Translations under genes and position numbers: made by a program
Origin: Poecilobothrus nobilitatus
Taxonomy: Eukaryota > Arthropoda > Insecta > Diptera > Dolichopodidae
Assembly (NCBI GenBank): GCA_947095535.1
Contig: OX352773.1
Span: forward strand, 267,522,515 to 267,586,514
DNA length: 64,000 bases
Direction of reading: 5' to 3'
The notes under the pieces: generated by a model
Databases searched by the model: none
The model's input: the letters and a program-made list of their open reading frames with translations, nothing else
Told to the model about the DNA's origin: nothing
Part shown: positions 36,515-48,951 of the stretch, in pieces
How positions within the stretch are numbered: the first letter of the stretch is position 1
How the letters are laid out: every line of letters begins with the position of its first letter

Positions 36515-36765
36515 AAATCTTCTAATTCAGAAACTCACATATAAGTACATAGTATATGTATACAAATATTTTGTCGAAAACGTATAACTCTGATTTGGAA
36601 TTCAACTTTAAAATTCCCTCGAATTTAGAATCTCGCATTCACATATAATATAAATATTCTAGAAAATAGTAATATAATAATAGAAATATAAATATTTTAG
36701 AAGAATATATACTCTGATTTTGTTTCCACTTATAAAACAACTTCTAATATTTTTTGTCGTGCATA
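36515..36765. repeat. Degenerate tandem repeat R3, copy near 36.6 kb
   Basis: Units beginning TATTTTG/TATTCTAGAAAA occur at 36567, 36655 and 36693, with GATTTGGAATTCAACTTTAA, AATTCCCTC and AGAATCTCGCATTCACATAT between. The same ordered words (TATTCTGGAAAA, CTGATTTTGAATCCAACTC, AAATCCCTCC) make up the array at 63288-63655. It is an old minisatellite or the repeated part of an unknown element. Confidence 0.55.
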
Positions 36766-39700
36766 TTATGTAATTTTATATAGTTTATAAGTAGATTAGA
36801 ACATTTCATTATGGAATTTTTTTTTGGGAATATTTTTTTTTGGAATTATTCTTTTGGGAATTAAGTATGACACCATCCTAAAAAATATGAATAAAATAAT
36901 CTATCTAAGTATATTACTAATTATTCTTTTTGCTATTATTTTCTAATTCTAGTTACTTATCTAGGTTAGGTTTAAAAAAAAAAAAAAGTTTAGGAACTTT
37001 TTATGATTTTCCTGATAAAATTTTCTTTGGGTCTTACATAATACCCTGCAATACATATAATTTACGTTATGTTTTTTAATTTATTCTTAATTTTTTTTTC
37101 CTTCTTTGATTGATAGATAAGTATTTATTGTTAAATAAATAACCGTCTATTCAAGTGCATTTAACTCAAAATACTAACTAAATTATCAATACAAAATATA
37201 GAAAATTATAGTATATAAATTTAAAATTTATTTTAGTTTTGACGTCAAATTTAATTTATTCATAGAAATTGGTATTCTTTTTAATTAAGAAAATAAAAAA
37301 AAAAATAAATAAATCGGCAATCAACTAGAATTTTAAAGAAACAAACATTCAAATTTATACATGGAATTATCAAGAAGAATAAAAACTTCAATGAAAAATT
37401 TAGAAATCAATGTCAGATGGAAAAAAAAAAATTAGGAAGCAAAAATATATAATAAGTACCTATATATTAAATGTTTTTCTAATTTAAATTTTAGATAGAA
37501 CGTTAAGAGAATAAATCTTTTATGACGATAAGTTAAATTAATTTTTTTTTTTAAATGAATTAAAATTAATTTATATATATATATATATATACAAGTAAGA
37601 ATCTATTTATATACAAATGACTCAAAATTTTATTTAAATATTTTTTTAAGTTATAGTTATTTACTCATTTTATATATTGAAAAACAATGGATGAATATTG
37701 TAAGAGTATTAATAACATATTTTTTAATAATTATTATTTTAATTAATCATCATTATTTTTTATTTTCATCATTAGTTATAATTCATTAATTGAATTTTTA
37801 TTTACTTTTAGATTTAAAATCAAAAATATAATTAAATATAAAACGGTAATAAAATATGTACTAATTTCCTATAAAAAGTACCTAATATGATTGTTACTAA
37901 CACTACAATTTTCAATAATACAACCACTCATTAACTACCTACTAACTTACCTTACTAATAAAAACTAAAATAAAAAAAATACACCTTAGAAAAATAAAAA
38001 AAAACATAAAAACAAAAGACATTATGGAACCTGATGATGATAAATTCGATTTTTATTATACATACATACATATTATATTCTTTTCTTTCGTTTTCTTTTA
38101 CCTTCAGAAATACTAAAATTTGATATGGTAAAAACAAAAAAAAAAAAAACAAAAAAAAAATGAGAATCATAAATAAATCGCGAATAAAATCGCATTTTAG
38201 AATAGGAATGAGTCAGAGATTGTCAAATTAAGTAAAGTAAACGAGAATAGAAAATTCATTATGATGTTTTTGTTTATGTTTTTTTTTTTCTTTTAATTTT
38301 TTTAAACATGTGTTGTATACGTTGATCTTACTAACGTAGAGTGACATGTATGTTAGGTGGTTTTTTTTTAAATGGATGACGAGATTAAAACGTAAAGTTT
38401 TATTTTCTTTTTAAAATACCATTATTTTAAATTTTTAAATACCTAGAAGTATATATTTTTCATTTTCACTGGTGATATACTTAAAATTTGATCAATATCA
38501 ATGATCAATAAATACCCAAATTAAATTAAATTAATTTTAATATACATTCAAAGAGTTGGGTCGGGATGGTAGGATTTTCTTAGATAATAAGGAAAAACAA
38601 AATAAACAAATTTTTGTTCACTTCATATGAAAGTTTAATATAAATATATAAAGTTTTTAATAACAGTTTTTGCTATCTCTTGAATATTAAATGATTTTTT
38701 TCTGCTAACTATATATGGAAAAGATACAAAAATATCTGATAAAGATAAAAATTGAAATTTTCCCTTTACGAACTAAACTTTATCCTGTTTTAACTTTTCC
38801 TATCACCGTTTTTGCGCGATTTCGTAGCCGTGCAAATGTAAATACATAAATATTATCAACTTTGTGTTTTTTCTAAAAGTGGATGAACACTCTGCACATA
38901 CAATTTTGAATTATGCACATACTTTCAGAATAAAATTTAAAATTTGATTATTCCTTTTTATGTTTATAAAATTGGTAGCATTTTTTATTTCATAAAAGCT
39001 AACAATTTTTTCTCCCTTTGAATAAGTAATTTTACGTTTTATAAATTTGAACCCGTTACTATTTTAAGTACTTATATGTTCAAATTGATTTAAATTTTCA
39101 CAAATTTTATTTCTTATTAGACTAAAGTTCTTATTATAAACGAAAATGCCTATTTTTTCACTAACTAATTCATGATTTACTATTACAAAACAACAATTAA
39201 CCATTACTTACGTATACTTATATTACAATAATCAAAAATAGTTTTATTGTTCACGGTTATTTGAGTGAATTGGAAAATTTATTTAAGAAATTTTATAGGT
39301 ATAATTTGAAAAAAAAAGAAACAACAAATTAATAATTCTATTTTTTTGTAATAGTTATTAAAATAATAAGAATCGTAGTTATTTTAGTAGCGAAGGTCAC
39401 ATTGAAAAAAAAAAAATTATTGTTTTACTTAGTTATTTTTAGTAAAAACAAATTACTTTATAACATATACATATATTACCTATAATACCTTGTTACATAT
39501 ATTATATAATAAAATATAACTATTCATGTACCCATACGATATTTTTTTTATCACACCTCGTATTTTTGTTATTTTTTTTTTATTTTTTAATTAGGAAATC
39601 ACTTTAAACTTATATTACAATTATAATTTTTCCATATACATATAAACATATATTATAATATTTATATAGTATATAAATGTTCAAATGGTTAATGATATGA

Positions 39701-42700
39701 AAAATTTTATTATTATTTAATATGTGGTAATGTTTCTAAATGTTCTCAAGGTGGTTTCATATAGACCACTACTAGTTATTAAAGTACTTCATTAAATTAA
39801 CTTTGATTTATTTTTGAAATCTTTAAAAAAAATTTAACTGAATAAGTAAAACTATTTTAGTGTTTTTTTTTTTTATGTAAAATGCAATTACTTTTAATCG
39901 CCTACAGTAACTAACTATAAGAAAATAAATAAATTTTATAAACGTATCTTATGATTTTAATAGATTTTCAGGAAAAATATTTTACGATATTTAAAAAAAA
40001 GGAAAAAAAAGAGGGAAGATTCCGATGATAGGTAGATATAAATTTTTAACTAGAATATACATATATATACTTATGTAGAGAGAATAAACATTCTTTTTTT
40101 AATTTGAATTTCTGTTTGTGGTTGTAAAGTTTAAAAAAAATATAAGGAGACATTTTTAAACTTTTTTTTAGGTAAGCAAAGAAATTTTACATAAATCATA
40201 AACATATTTAAATTAACATAAATAAATTGATATATTAATTATAAACCGCTAAATTAAAAAAGAAAATTAACCAATTTTAGAAGTATTTGAATAAAACTTA
40301 AAAAAAACAAAACCACAAAATGTATTTCGTTACATTAAGTAGATAAATGCCAAAATATTTTAAATAAAAAATTTTATAAAAAACAAGTGACAACAAAAAA
40401 AAAAAACTGATTTCATATTTTGGTTTTTTTTTTCTTGTTTTTTATTGAAACCGCAAATGTATCTTTAATTTAGTTTAATAAAAGAAAAAAAAAAAAAAAA
40501 TAGAATTTTTATTCAATTACCTTTTCATTATGAGAAAATTAAATAATTTTTCTTTTGCTTCTTTTTAATTTTTTAATTACGAACAAATTACTTATTTTAA
40601 AGATTTTATTTTATGGATGAGAAACTTTATTTTAATAAAATTTATTTAATAACAAAATATTTTATACATAATATCTACAATATGATTATTTTAAAATTAG
40701 AAAATTTTCACTTTAAATTTTTAGTTAAAGTTAAAATAATTCCCGTAATAATGAAACTATAGTCATTCTAAAATTTTTCAATTCTATTCGATTTAAATAA
40801 TAAGTATGTAAGTATGTAAATTTAATTCTTTTTAGATGGATGGTCTTTTTTACGTAAATTTATTATTACGCTTAAAACGAAATTTATTAAAAATTTTGAA
40901 AATATCAAGAAAAAAATGTATATCAGATACTTCAGATAAAGACATTACCAAAAAGCTAGAAAGAAATCAAAATCAATATCATATATTGGAACAATAAAAT
41001 CTAAAGTAAATAAAAAATAAGAAGAGGCTTATGTAAAGGTTTATTGAAAAGGACTCAGTGTATAGTCAACATCTTATTGATATATATACAACAATTAAAA
41101 CATAAAAGTAAACAAATAAGAGACCTAATGTTAATACATATGTACAACATACTTTACTTATGTATAAAATAATGAAATTAATAGGTGTGTTTATTAGTCA
41201 GCTCTAGTACTATCTACATCAACCCTAGAGCAAAAAAGTACAAGTTTTGGCGTTCATTAGTTTTAGAAACGTGTTTCTTTTGTTCGAAAGTGTTCTAGTT
41301 TTGTGTTTATTAAGTAAGTTGTTCTAACTTGTTCTAAGTTACACTTTTCTGTTCTAGTTTTTTTCAGATCTGTTTTGGACAACCTTTTTTTTTTGTTTGC
41401 TGTCCTATTCTATTCTAACATATTATAACTACTTAAGTAAGTTCTTAACTATAAAAAAATCCAAAACGAAAATTGAAGAAAATATAAATCAAATAAGTAC
41501 ATACATAATTATACACATTAATATTAAGAAAATTATTTTTATAAAATTTGTAAAAATCTGGAACTACATTAGGTCTTGAACATACTTAGTTATATAGTTA
41601 TTATATTCATTTTTTATTAGAATTTCAATAAATTTGTATCAGATATTAATAAAAATTTATTAAGTTGAATTTTAATTATTATACAATCAATTAATTTGCA
41701 GATTTGCAGATAAACAATATATTTTTTTAAATCAATTTAAGTACATACTTATAATATTAAATTACATATTTGCATTTTGTAATTAATTTCCTTGTGGTCT
41801 TATAAAATAATTAAAGTCAAAAAAAAAAAAAAATAATTTACAAGACAAGAAGTAAAATTTTATCTAAAGTTTTTATACTAAAACATAAAGTAATTTAATT
41901 AATTAAAGAAATAAAAAAAAATAATCAAATCCTAACTATACACATATTTATTATATACTTTATACTACACTAATATGGATAAATACTAAAATTATTATGT
42001 ATTACAACACTCTTTTAACTTATACATAACACATAAAAATTTTAAATAAATTTATCAAAACTTTAAATCTATTTGCAGCATTAACTTTACAATTGAAATT
42101 GATCAAAAGGGCAAAATAAATTTGACTAATTTGTAAATAAAATTATATTATAAGTATGTAATATGTACTGTATATAAGTGTATAATGTATAAGTATAACA
42201 TTCTGATGAGTATATATAATTTAATTGAATAACATGAGTAAAATTTTATATGGTGACAACGAAAGTGATATAAAAACATCGTCAGTAAATAAATTCATAT
42301 TAAGAATGAATATAAGAAAATAAACTTTTCTTTTTATTTATTAAATTTATTTGTACATATATACATATATACGTATATATATGTATTATATATTTACTTT
42401 TCTTTCAATTGAAAGGCTTGTCTTTTCATAAAGCAGAAATTTTAATGGTACTTATTTTGCATAAATAATAACATCAAAAATGAAATATGTAATAAGAAAA
42501 TAATGAAAAAAAAAGAAAAACAAAAAGAAAAATATATCTATGTACTTAAGAATGATCTTTAAACTAAAACGACAATTCCGACAATTTAAAATTGTATTGA
42601 AAATTTAAGTTTAAACTCTGATTAAGTTTATGACAATAACAACAAATACTTTTTTTTTTGTTTTGAAAATATAAAATTTATGGTCGGTCACATTAAGAAT

Positions 42701-45700
42701 CCATTTTTTTAATTTCGGTTTTTTCTACTGTTTTTTTTTTTTTAATTGACAAATCTTAGATATCATATATAATTGTGACTAAACTTTTACATTCTTAGAA
42801 TCATTTCAAAATATTAAATTAATTCCTTAAGTATTTTTGCAGATAAATGTGTCAGAGTTATAAAATTTTATTTCTAATGCACTATTTGATCACATACTTA
42901 AGTAGTATTTAATTTGAAAATAAAAAAAAACACTATTTTGTTAAGGTTGATGTTGTCTAAAATTAACATAGGATGTGAAATTAACATGGAAAATTTGTCT
43001 TAAAATAACTTTGGCTATGAATATGAATAACTCTATCAATAAATGTGTAACATTGTATGAGTTTAGGGCCTAACAGAAAAATGAATTGAATACAGTGAAA
43101 TATAAGAATAATATAGGATTCGCCATAATGTTTCGCATAAGAACATTTTTAACCGTTTTAATTAATAAATTTTAATATTGCTTAAGGTCTTATTTAACTA
43201 TACTTCTTCTTTTTATATGTCAATTTTATCAACGATAGTATTTATTACTTAATAAGTTATCTTTTTTTCCATTATCTTTGATACACTTTGGATATTTTTT
43301 TGTTTTCCTCACTTTAATTTTTTTTAATTTTGTATTTTACGCCTTGCTTGGCTGAATGTGAAATATATTTAATCAGAACGATTATAGCTTAAGTAATCAT
43401 TCGGTAAGTTATTGTTAATAATAAAAATAATATGTAATAAAAAATATAGAGGGGAAAAAATAACAATAAATTTTTTATTTGATTTTTCTTCGTTCTAGAT
43501 TTTCACTTTTTTGTGAAGAGATTTTATATGTGTCTGAGAGTTTTTTTTAAATATTTGGATGATAGATATATGAAACTCTTTAATATTTCCATTATTATTT
43601 GAAACTCCAAATAGAAAATTGAGACAAAATAGATTGATAAATTTTTAGACTTCTTCGTTGTGGCATTTTAACAAAATCTACGCGAATGATCTCATTCGAT
43701 AACTACTAATATTATCATCAATGCATAAAATATTTAAAAGAAAAGTGTTATACAAAGTGTTACAAATTTTAATTACGTCATATTTAAAAAAAAAAAGGAA
43801 AAACATTAAATATATTTAATTTATATTTAAATTCATGAACCTGAAAGTAAAAAATAAAACAAACAAATGTATAATAAATTAATAATATGTATATATATAT
43901 ATGAATATTGTACAGTCTGGACTACAAATTTATTAAGCGTTAAATGTATTTTCTCTTTTTTTTAGTTTGGTTTAGTTAAAAAAAAATATATTAAATAATT
44001 TTATTAATTAAGTATGTTTATGTAAATTCATACACGAAGTAAACACAAAACGTTTAGATTTGAGTTAACTTCTAAGTTTATCATTAAGTATTAAGCAGAA
44101 AGAAAAGTTTTAAAAGAATTAATTACTTAAAGCTGTCATTTTAATTATATTTAAATGTTAAATGCTGATTTAAGCTTTTAAGAAATTAAAAAAAAAAACA
44201 TTTAAGTAATATGATAAATAATCATTCAAAAATATGATGAATATTATTTTTAAATAAAATTATTCTTTTAAGAAATGAATTGATTCTTTTTGGTTTACAC
44301 ACATTTCGTAGCATTTGAAAAAGAAAAACCACACATGCAAATTAAACTTACGAAATTGAAGGATTCCGCCCAACGCACGACATACGAATTTTGAAAAAAT
44401 CATTTAAATTGTCCATCATCTTTATAAATTTTCTCATTAATATCCAATTTTAATTTTTTTTTATTTTAAACATAAATATAATAAAAAATTTACGTACGAA
44501 TGAAAAAGGTAATTAAGAACTTTTTTTAACATCTACCTTATGAAAATTATCGTTAAAAATAAATTACAAAAAGATGAGTTGTGTTTCGGTTTTAAAATAG
44601 GTATAATTTAACTGAAATATATATAAAAAATACAAAGTTCTTAGTTAGGTAATTGTAACTTTCAAAATATAAAAAAGCAAAAGCAAAGCAAAGTAAAATT
44701 TTAATCCTTTCGTAAATTGAATTATAAATCTGAGTTCTTCTTTAAATTATCATCACACTTTGAGAAGAGAAATATACTTAGTAATATTTTAAATATTAAA
44801 ATGCAACACCTTTATATTGTCGTATTTAAAAATATATAATTATGTAAAAACATCAATTGTGAAAGGGTTATTTTTTGCCTTAAGTATTTAATATTAAAAT
44901 TTCATAACGTTATGCAAAGGATTTAAAATTAAAAAAATACTTACATAATATAATTATCGTAAAAAAATTGCTATATATTTAAAAAATTTATTCGTTTAGT
45001 TAACTGACTCGTAATTTATTTTGTTAATATATTATTTTATTTGAAATTCAAAAAAATCATCAAAGTAATTACTTAACTAACAAAAATCATTCTCTTGAGA
45101 TAATACTCATAAGTGCGTATTGCATATAGGTACATTAAATATGGACTTTTTCACCTAATTTAAATTTTTTATCAACTTCACGTCTTCGAATATTTTGAAC
45201 AAATTTAGTAAAACCCTCTCTGAATTTTGTTATTATAGGTATATAAGAAAATCTATTTGATTATCATTGTTTAATCCTTTAAATATAAAATTATTTTTTT
45301 AATTAACATTATATGAACTGCAATATATGTACAATGTAATTAGTTATCTCAGTTGTACAGCAAAAGCACCTGTGTAAATGTTTTTTTTTTTGAATATAAG
45401 TTACACAAAAATTAACATGTAATGCATAAATGTAAATAATGCATAAGTGTAGACACTCCAATTAAATAGAGATAAAAAAAAATATTAAAATTGTTTTAAA
45501 CTAGATTCCAATGTAGGTAGGTAAGCTAGCATTGGTTTCATTTTAAAATTTCAAAAAAAAAATGATTATTTTGACAATATGTTGTGCTGGTTTTTTTTTG
45601 TTTTTAAAAATAACTTTATATTTTGTATTGTGACAAGATTAATTTAAGAGATTTAAAATGATAAATTGAGTGCAGATACGATTATGTATGATTATTAAAT

Positions 45701-46226
45701 AGGTTATTGCTCTTTATTATTATCAAGTTATTTTTTATAAAGATTTTATTAATACTTCTAAGTTCTAATTACCTACTTAAGAAAATAAATTTAAAGAATA
45801 TGAAGTTTTTATTTTAGAACTTTTAAAAATTCTTTAAAAATGCAAATACTATAGGTTTCGTACAATAATATCATAATGAATAATGTATGGAGTATTCAAT
45901 AATCCAATTGAATTACATAAACTGATGTTTTGTTATCAAAAATTTTATTTTTTGATCAGGTACTTGAGTTTTTTGGTATACATATCTATTTTATATGAGC
46001 AAATTTTGAAGAAATTAATTTAAACTTAATCTCCTATCGTTTTCTAGATAAAACTTATCAATCTTAATTGATTATGTATATAGTAATGAGTTTTTTTGCA
46101 AAATATACACGCCCAAACGATTAAAATGAAATGAAGTAATCAATAAATACTTTTTAAAACGAAAATTACATATGTATACATATATCTAAAATTCAAAAAT
46201 TATTATTTGAATATTTTTTAATTTAC
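36766..46226. other. Intronic AT-rich sequence, no element recognised
   Basis: I see no coding, RNA or transposon features. Local oddities are a (TA)n tract at about 37572-37591 and a cluster of four TGTTCTA words between about 41289 and 41357. Short ORFs such as 37955-38170 (-) and 41397-41579 (+) are lysine-, phenylalanine- and isoleucine-rich chance readings. Confidence 0.5.
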
Positions 46227-46279
46227 CTTGATAAATGAGTTTCAGCAGCAGCTTTGATTTTATTAAATTGTTTCTTCAT
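46227..46279 (-). CDS. RhoGAP92B: RhoGAP92B/ARHGAP17-44 ortholog, first coding exon (17 codons)
   Basis: Read on the minus strand, ATG at 46279-46277 opens MKKQFNKIKAAAETHLS plus two bases of an Arg codon, then a consensus donor GTAAAT at 46226. Drosophila RhoGAP92B begins MKRQFAKIKIAAENLSRSS and human ARHGAP17 begins MKKQFNRMKQLA (both from memory), so the sequence, length and phase all match the start of this family. This short amphipathic helix precedes the first BAR helix. The phase (two bases, needing one) fits the exon at 12203 exactly. It is too short for ORF calling. If correct, intron 1 is 34,023 bp, and the gene's 5' UTR and promoter lie to the right, facing the TFIIIC gene. Confidence 0.88.
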
Positions 46280-47002
46280 CTTTTTTTTGAATAAAACTCA
46301 GAAAAACTTCCTATTCAGATAAATTCAGGATAGAACCTAATTATTGTCACAATGTTATTTTATATTGTATACAGCTTTTTGTTGTTTCATAATAAAAATA
46401 TATGTAAGTAGGTACATATATAAAGATATGAAAAAGAAAATTATGGCATTCCAATTTCCATACAAGATTTTTCCTTTTTTTCTTTTCAACGGAAATAACT
46501 TTAACTTTTTATATTTTCTATTACTTTTTTTTTTAAATAAAATTATATTACTTTTTAAAAAAAAAGGATCCTTGCACCAAAAAAAAAAAGCACAAATATT
46601 ATTATGAGATCATCAGAATTTTTTTTATATTTTCTTGTTTGAAAAAATCTTTTCTGACACTGCCTAGCCTATTTGCTACCACATAAATAATAAAAAAAAA
46701 CAAAATTGCTTCACATTCACAATATAAAAATTTTCTTATTGATTTTTTTCTTGAAAATTATTTAAAAAAAAAATAATTATAGCTAACTTATCGATAACAT
46801 TATAAAACTATTACTATAAAAAAAATATATTTTTGCACACTTAAAATAATAGGTTTTTCTTTCACACTATATAACACTAAAATTCCTTTGCAAAACTAAA
46901 AAAAAAAAATGACTGCAAAATTTTTCAAATTGATAGAAGGCAAAAACTTTTTTGCTGATTTTCTTTGTATGGTTTTTTTCACACTGTCTCATTCAATTCA
47001 GC

Positions 47003-47020
47003 TGTCAAAACAGTTTGACA
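47003..47020. promoter_or_regulatory. TGTCAAA/TTTGACA dyad upstream of the RhoGAP start
   Basis: TGTCAAA, spacer ACAG, TTTGACA, about 725 bp upstream of the RhoGAP ATG. It is more G/C-rich than its surroundings and preceded by CATTCAATTCAGC. A role as a core-promoter or factor site is only a guess. Confidence 0.25.
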
Positions 47021-47959
47021 TTTAGTTTTGTTATGATTTTTTTAAGAACAAATACATTTTTTAAAATCTTTAGAAAAGTGTTGCAATGGCAGCACTTTGC
47101 TAAATAATTGTGTCTAATTTGAGAATGAAAATAAAAATTAAATTTGTAGAATTTTGATAGAAATTGATTACAAAATTTATGAAAAAATATTATATTCGCT
47201 TATACATTTTAAAAATTTGGCAAACAGAAAAATTAATAAATATATTTTCATTAACATAAATATTTTTCAAAAATAGAAAAATTAATATAAAAATATTATT
47301 AAAGAAAGATAAATGAAGCTATATTGTAAATATGTACGTACATACATAAATCGTTTTAAAATTAATGGTTACAAAAAATATTCATCTATGCATTGAGCAA
47401 AACTCTATCCCGAAAAATTTAATTTAATTTTTATTCATTCTCGTAATTAAAATTATATATATGTATGTATATGTATAATTAATTTGTACGAATATTGTAT
47501 TCATATTTCACAGAATAAAGTTGGCGCATTTTTTCATTCTGATGGCAGAATTTGTTTTTTATGGTTCGGAAATATTTTTAAACCTGTCTAATTTCTATTT
47601 GAATATTGAAAATTGAGTAAAACTGGTTTGAATAAAATACAGTAATTTAAATACGTTTGAAAACGAAAAAAAGATGTACCACTTGCACCAACAGTGTAAT
47701 CAAATGAATGAAATCAAGAAATCAAAAAGTGAACTGTTGTCACAACAAAATACATCAGATAGGAGTGCAATAAGTGTAAAACGTTCAGTAAAGTAACTTC
47801 ATATATATATGTAGTAATAGCTCTTATGGTTTTTAAAAATATTTTAAATTATTTTCTTATGAAAAGAATAAACTATTTGCTAATTTGTAATTTTGAGCAT
47901 ATAATTCAGCTGATATAAATTTTGATCAATATTTAATTACGGAACGAAATAGTCCGAAT

Positions 47960-48602
47960 GGGCCTTTCCACACGAGTAGTGTCCTCTTTCGTCATTTTTT
48001 ACTTTTACCTTCGTTTCATACCCTCTTGCCTGTAAACTAAATTTGTGGTGGGGATTTTTAGGAGTAATTTTTTAAACCAAAATTTTAGAGTTTAAAAATT
48101 TAGTCCACTAACACAAACAAAAACTCAAATAAAAATTTTTATGAGGGTCAAAAAAATTTTATGTGTACATACGTTTCATTCTCGTTTGGAAAATTAAAGA
48201 AAAAAGTTTTTGAAACGGTCGCAGCAAATTCTTAAAAAAGTAAAGTGATTTTTGATCTTTCACTTGATGAAATTTTTAAAATATATTCTATTGACAAAAA
48301 GAAATTATGTGCACAGTACAGAGTTTATTCTATTTCTAGGTACATACATATATAATATATATTATTTAAAAATTACAGGCAAAAAAATCTTATGTTACTT
48401 AAATACAAAAAAAAATTTATTTGTTTTATGCGTGCTTTTTTTTTATATTTATTATCTACCTCTCGCAACAAATTTTGTTTTAAAATGAAATATTTACACA
48501 CACATATAAAAGTAACGACTATCGAGAGGAACAGTGTGGAAATAAAAAAAAGAGGAAAGTAGTCACGAAACGAAAGAGGACACTACTCGTGTAGAAAGGT
48601 CC
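47960..48602. mobile_element. 643-bp non-autonomous element with about 32-bp TIRs
   Basis: GGGCCTTTCCACACGAGTAG (47960) continuing TGTCCTCTTTCG to 47991 is matched by the reverse complement at 48571-48602, with 2 mismatches in 32. AAT borders both ends, a possible 3-bp target duplication, though the exact tip is ambiguous by a base. The interior is AT-rich with no transposase; ORF 48252-48488 is not protein-like. A 3-bp duplication and GGG-type tips would fit a PIF/Harbinger or related MITE, but Harbinger prefers TWA, so the class is left open. Confidence 0.7.
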
Positions 48603-48951
48603 AATAGGTTTCAATTATTTATGCTGTCAAAAATTCTGCTTAATATGGGACCAGTCTTATGAATATTTGCAAACTATGTTATTTAAAAGATTCATTTTAT
48701 TGCTGAGAAATGATTTTATGTATATAAACATTGATGATGGTAAAGATTCAATTAGGGAGGCATTGTTAAAATTGACATTTTGGAATAAACTAAAAACTTC
48801 TGTTTGTTTACATGTTTAAAAATTATTTACAAGATTTGAATCTAATTTAAATTTTAATATAAAAAAAGTTATATTACTTAACAAAAGCTATATTACTTAG
48901 TGTGACTACAGTGTGCTGTATGATATGGATTAAATAAAACAAACATAAGAA

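Larger units (their letters stand above)
12204..46226 (-). other. Intron 1 of the RhoGAP92B ortholog, about 34 kb, repeat-rich
   Basis: It is bounded by donor GTAAAT at 46226 and acceptor TTTCAG ending at 12204. I found no conserved host exon inside on either strand. It is AT-rich, full of homopolymer runs and TACATATGTA-type microsatellites, and it hosts the transposons and repeats listed separately between 13.3 and 36.8 kb. The stretch 31430-36500 and the stretch 36770-46226 contain no element I can name. Alternative upstream promoters or small regulatory exons within it cannot be excluded from sequence alone. Confidence 0.8.
46280..48951. other. Bidirectional intergenic region between RhoGAP and TFIIIC genes
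   Basis: It separates the start codon of the minus-strand RhoGAP exon 1 (46279) from that of the plus-strand TFIIIC gene (48952), so both promoters should lie here. An 18-nt imperfect dyad, TGTCAAA-ACAG-TTTGACA, sits at 47003-47020. A TIR element occupies 47960-48602. I cannot place transcription starts; TATA-like strings are too common in this base composition. The ORF 46344-46607 (+) is a phenylalanine/lysine-rich chance reading. Confidence 0.6.

Noticed and set aside
37572..37591. (TA)n tract as a promoter TATA box
   Set aside because: It is a simple dinucleotide repeat in AT-rich intron, with no adjacent ORF or initiator.
41289..41357. TGTTCTA word cluster as an LTR or regulatory array
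   Set aside because: Four irregularly spaced copies without flanking direct repeats or coding sequence are not enough to support an element.
12204..46226. A host gene nested in the 34-kb intron
   Set aside because: All protein-like ORFs inside are transposon-derived (mariner-like, RTE-like); nothing else shows conserved motifs.
46344..46607. Plus-strand ORF of 87 codons near RhoGAP exon 1
   Set aside because: Composed mostly of F, K, Y, L and I from T/A runs; antisense to the expected 5' UTR; no motif.
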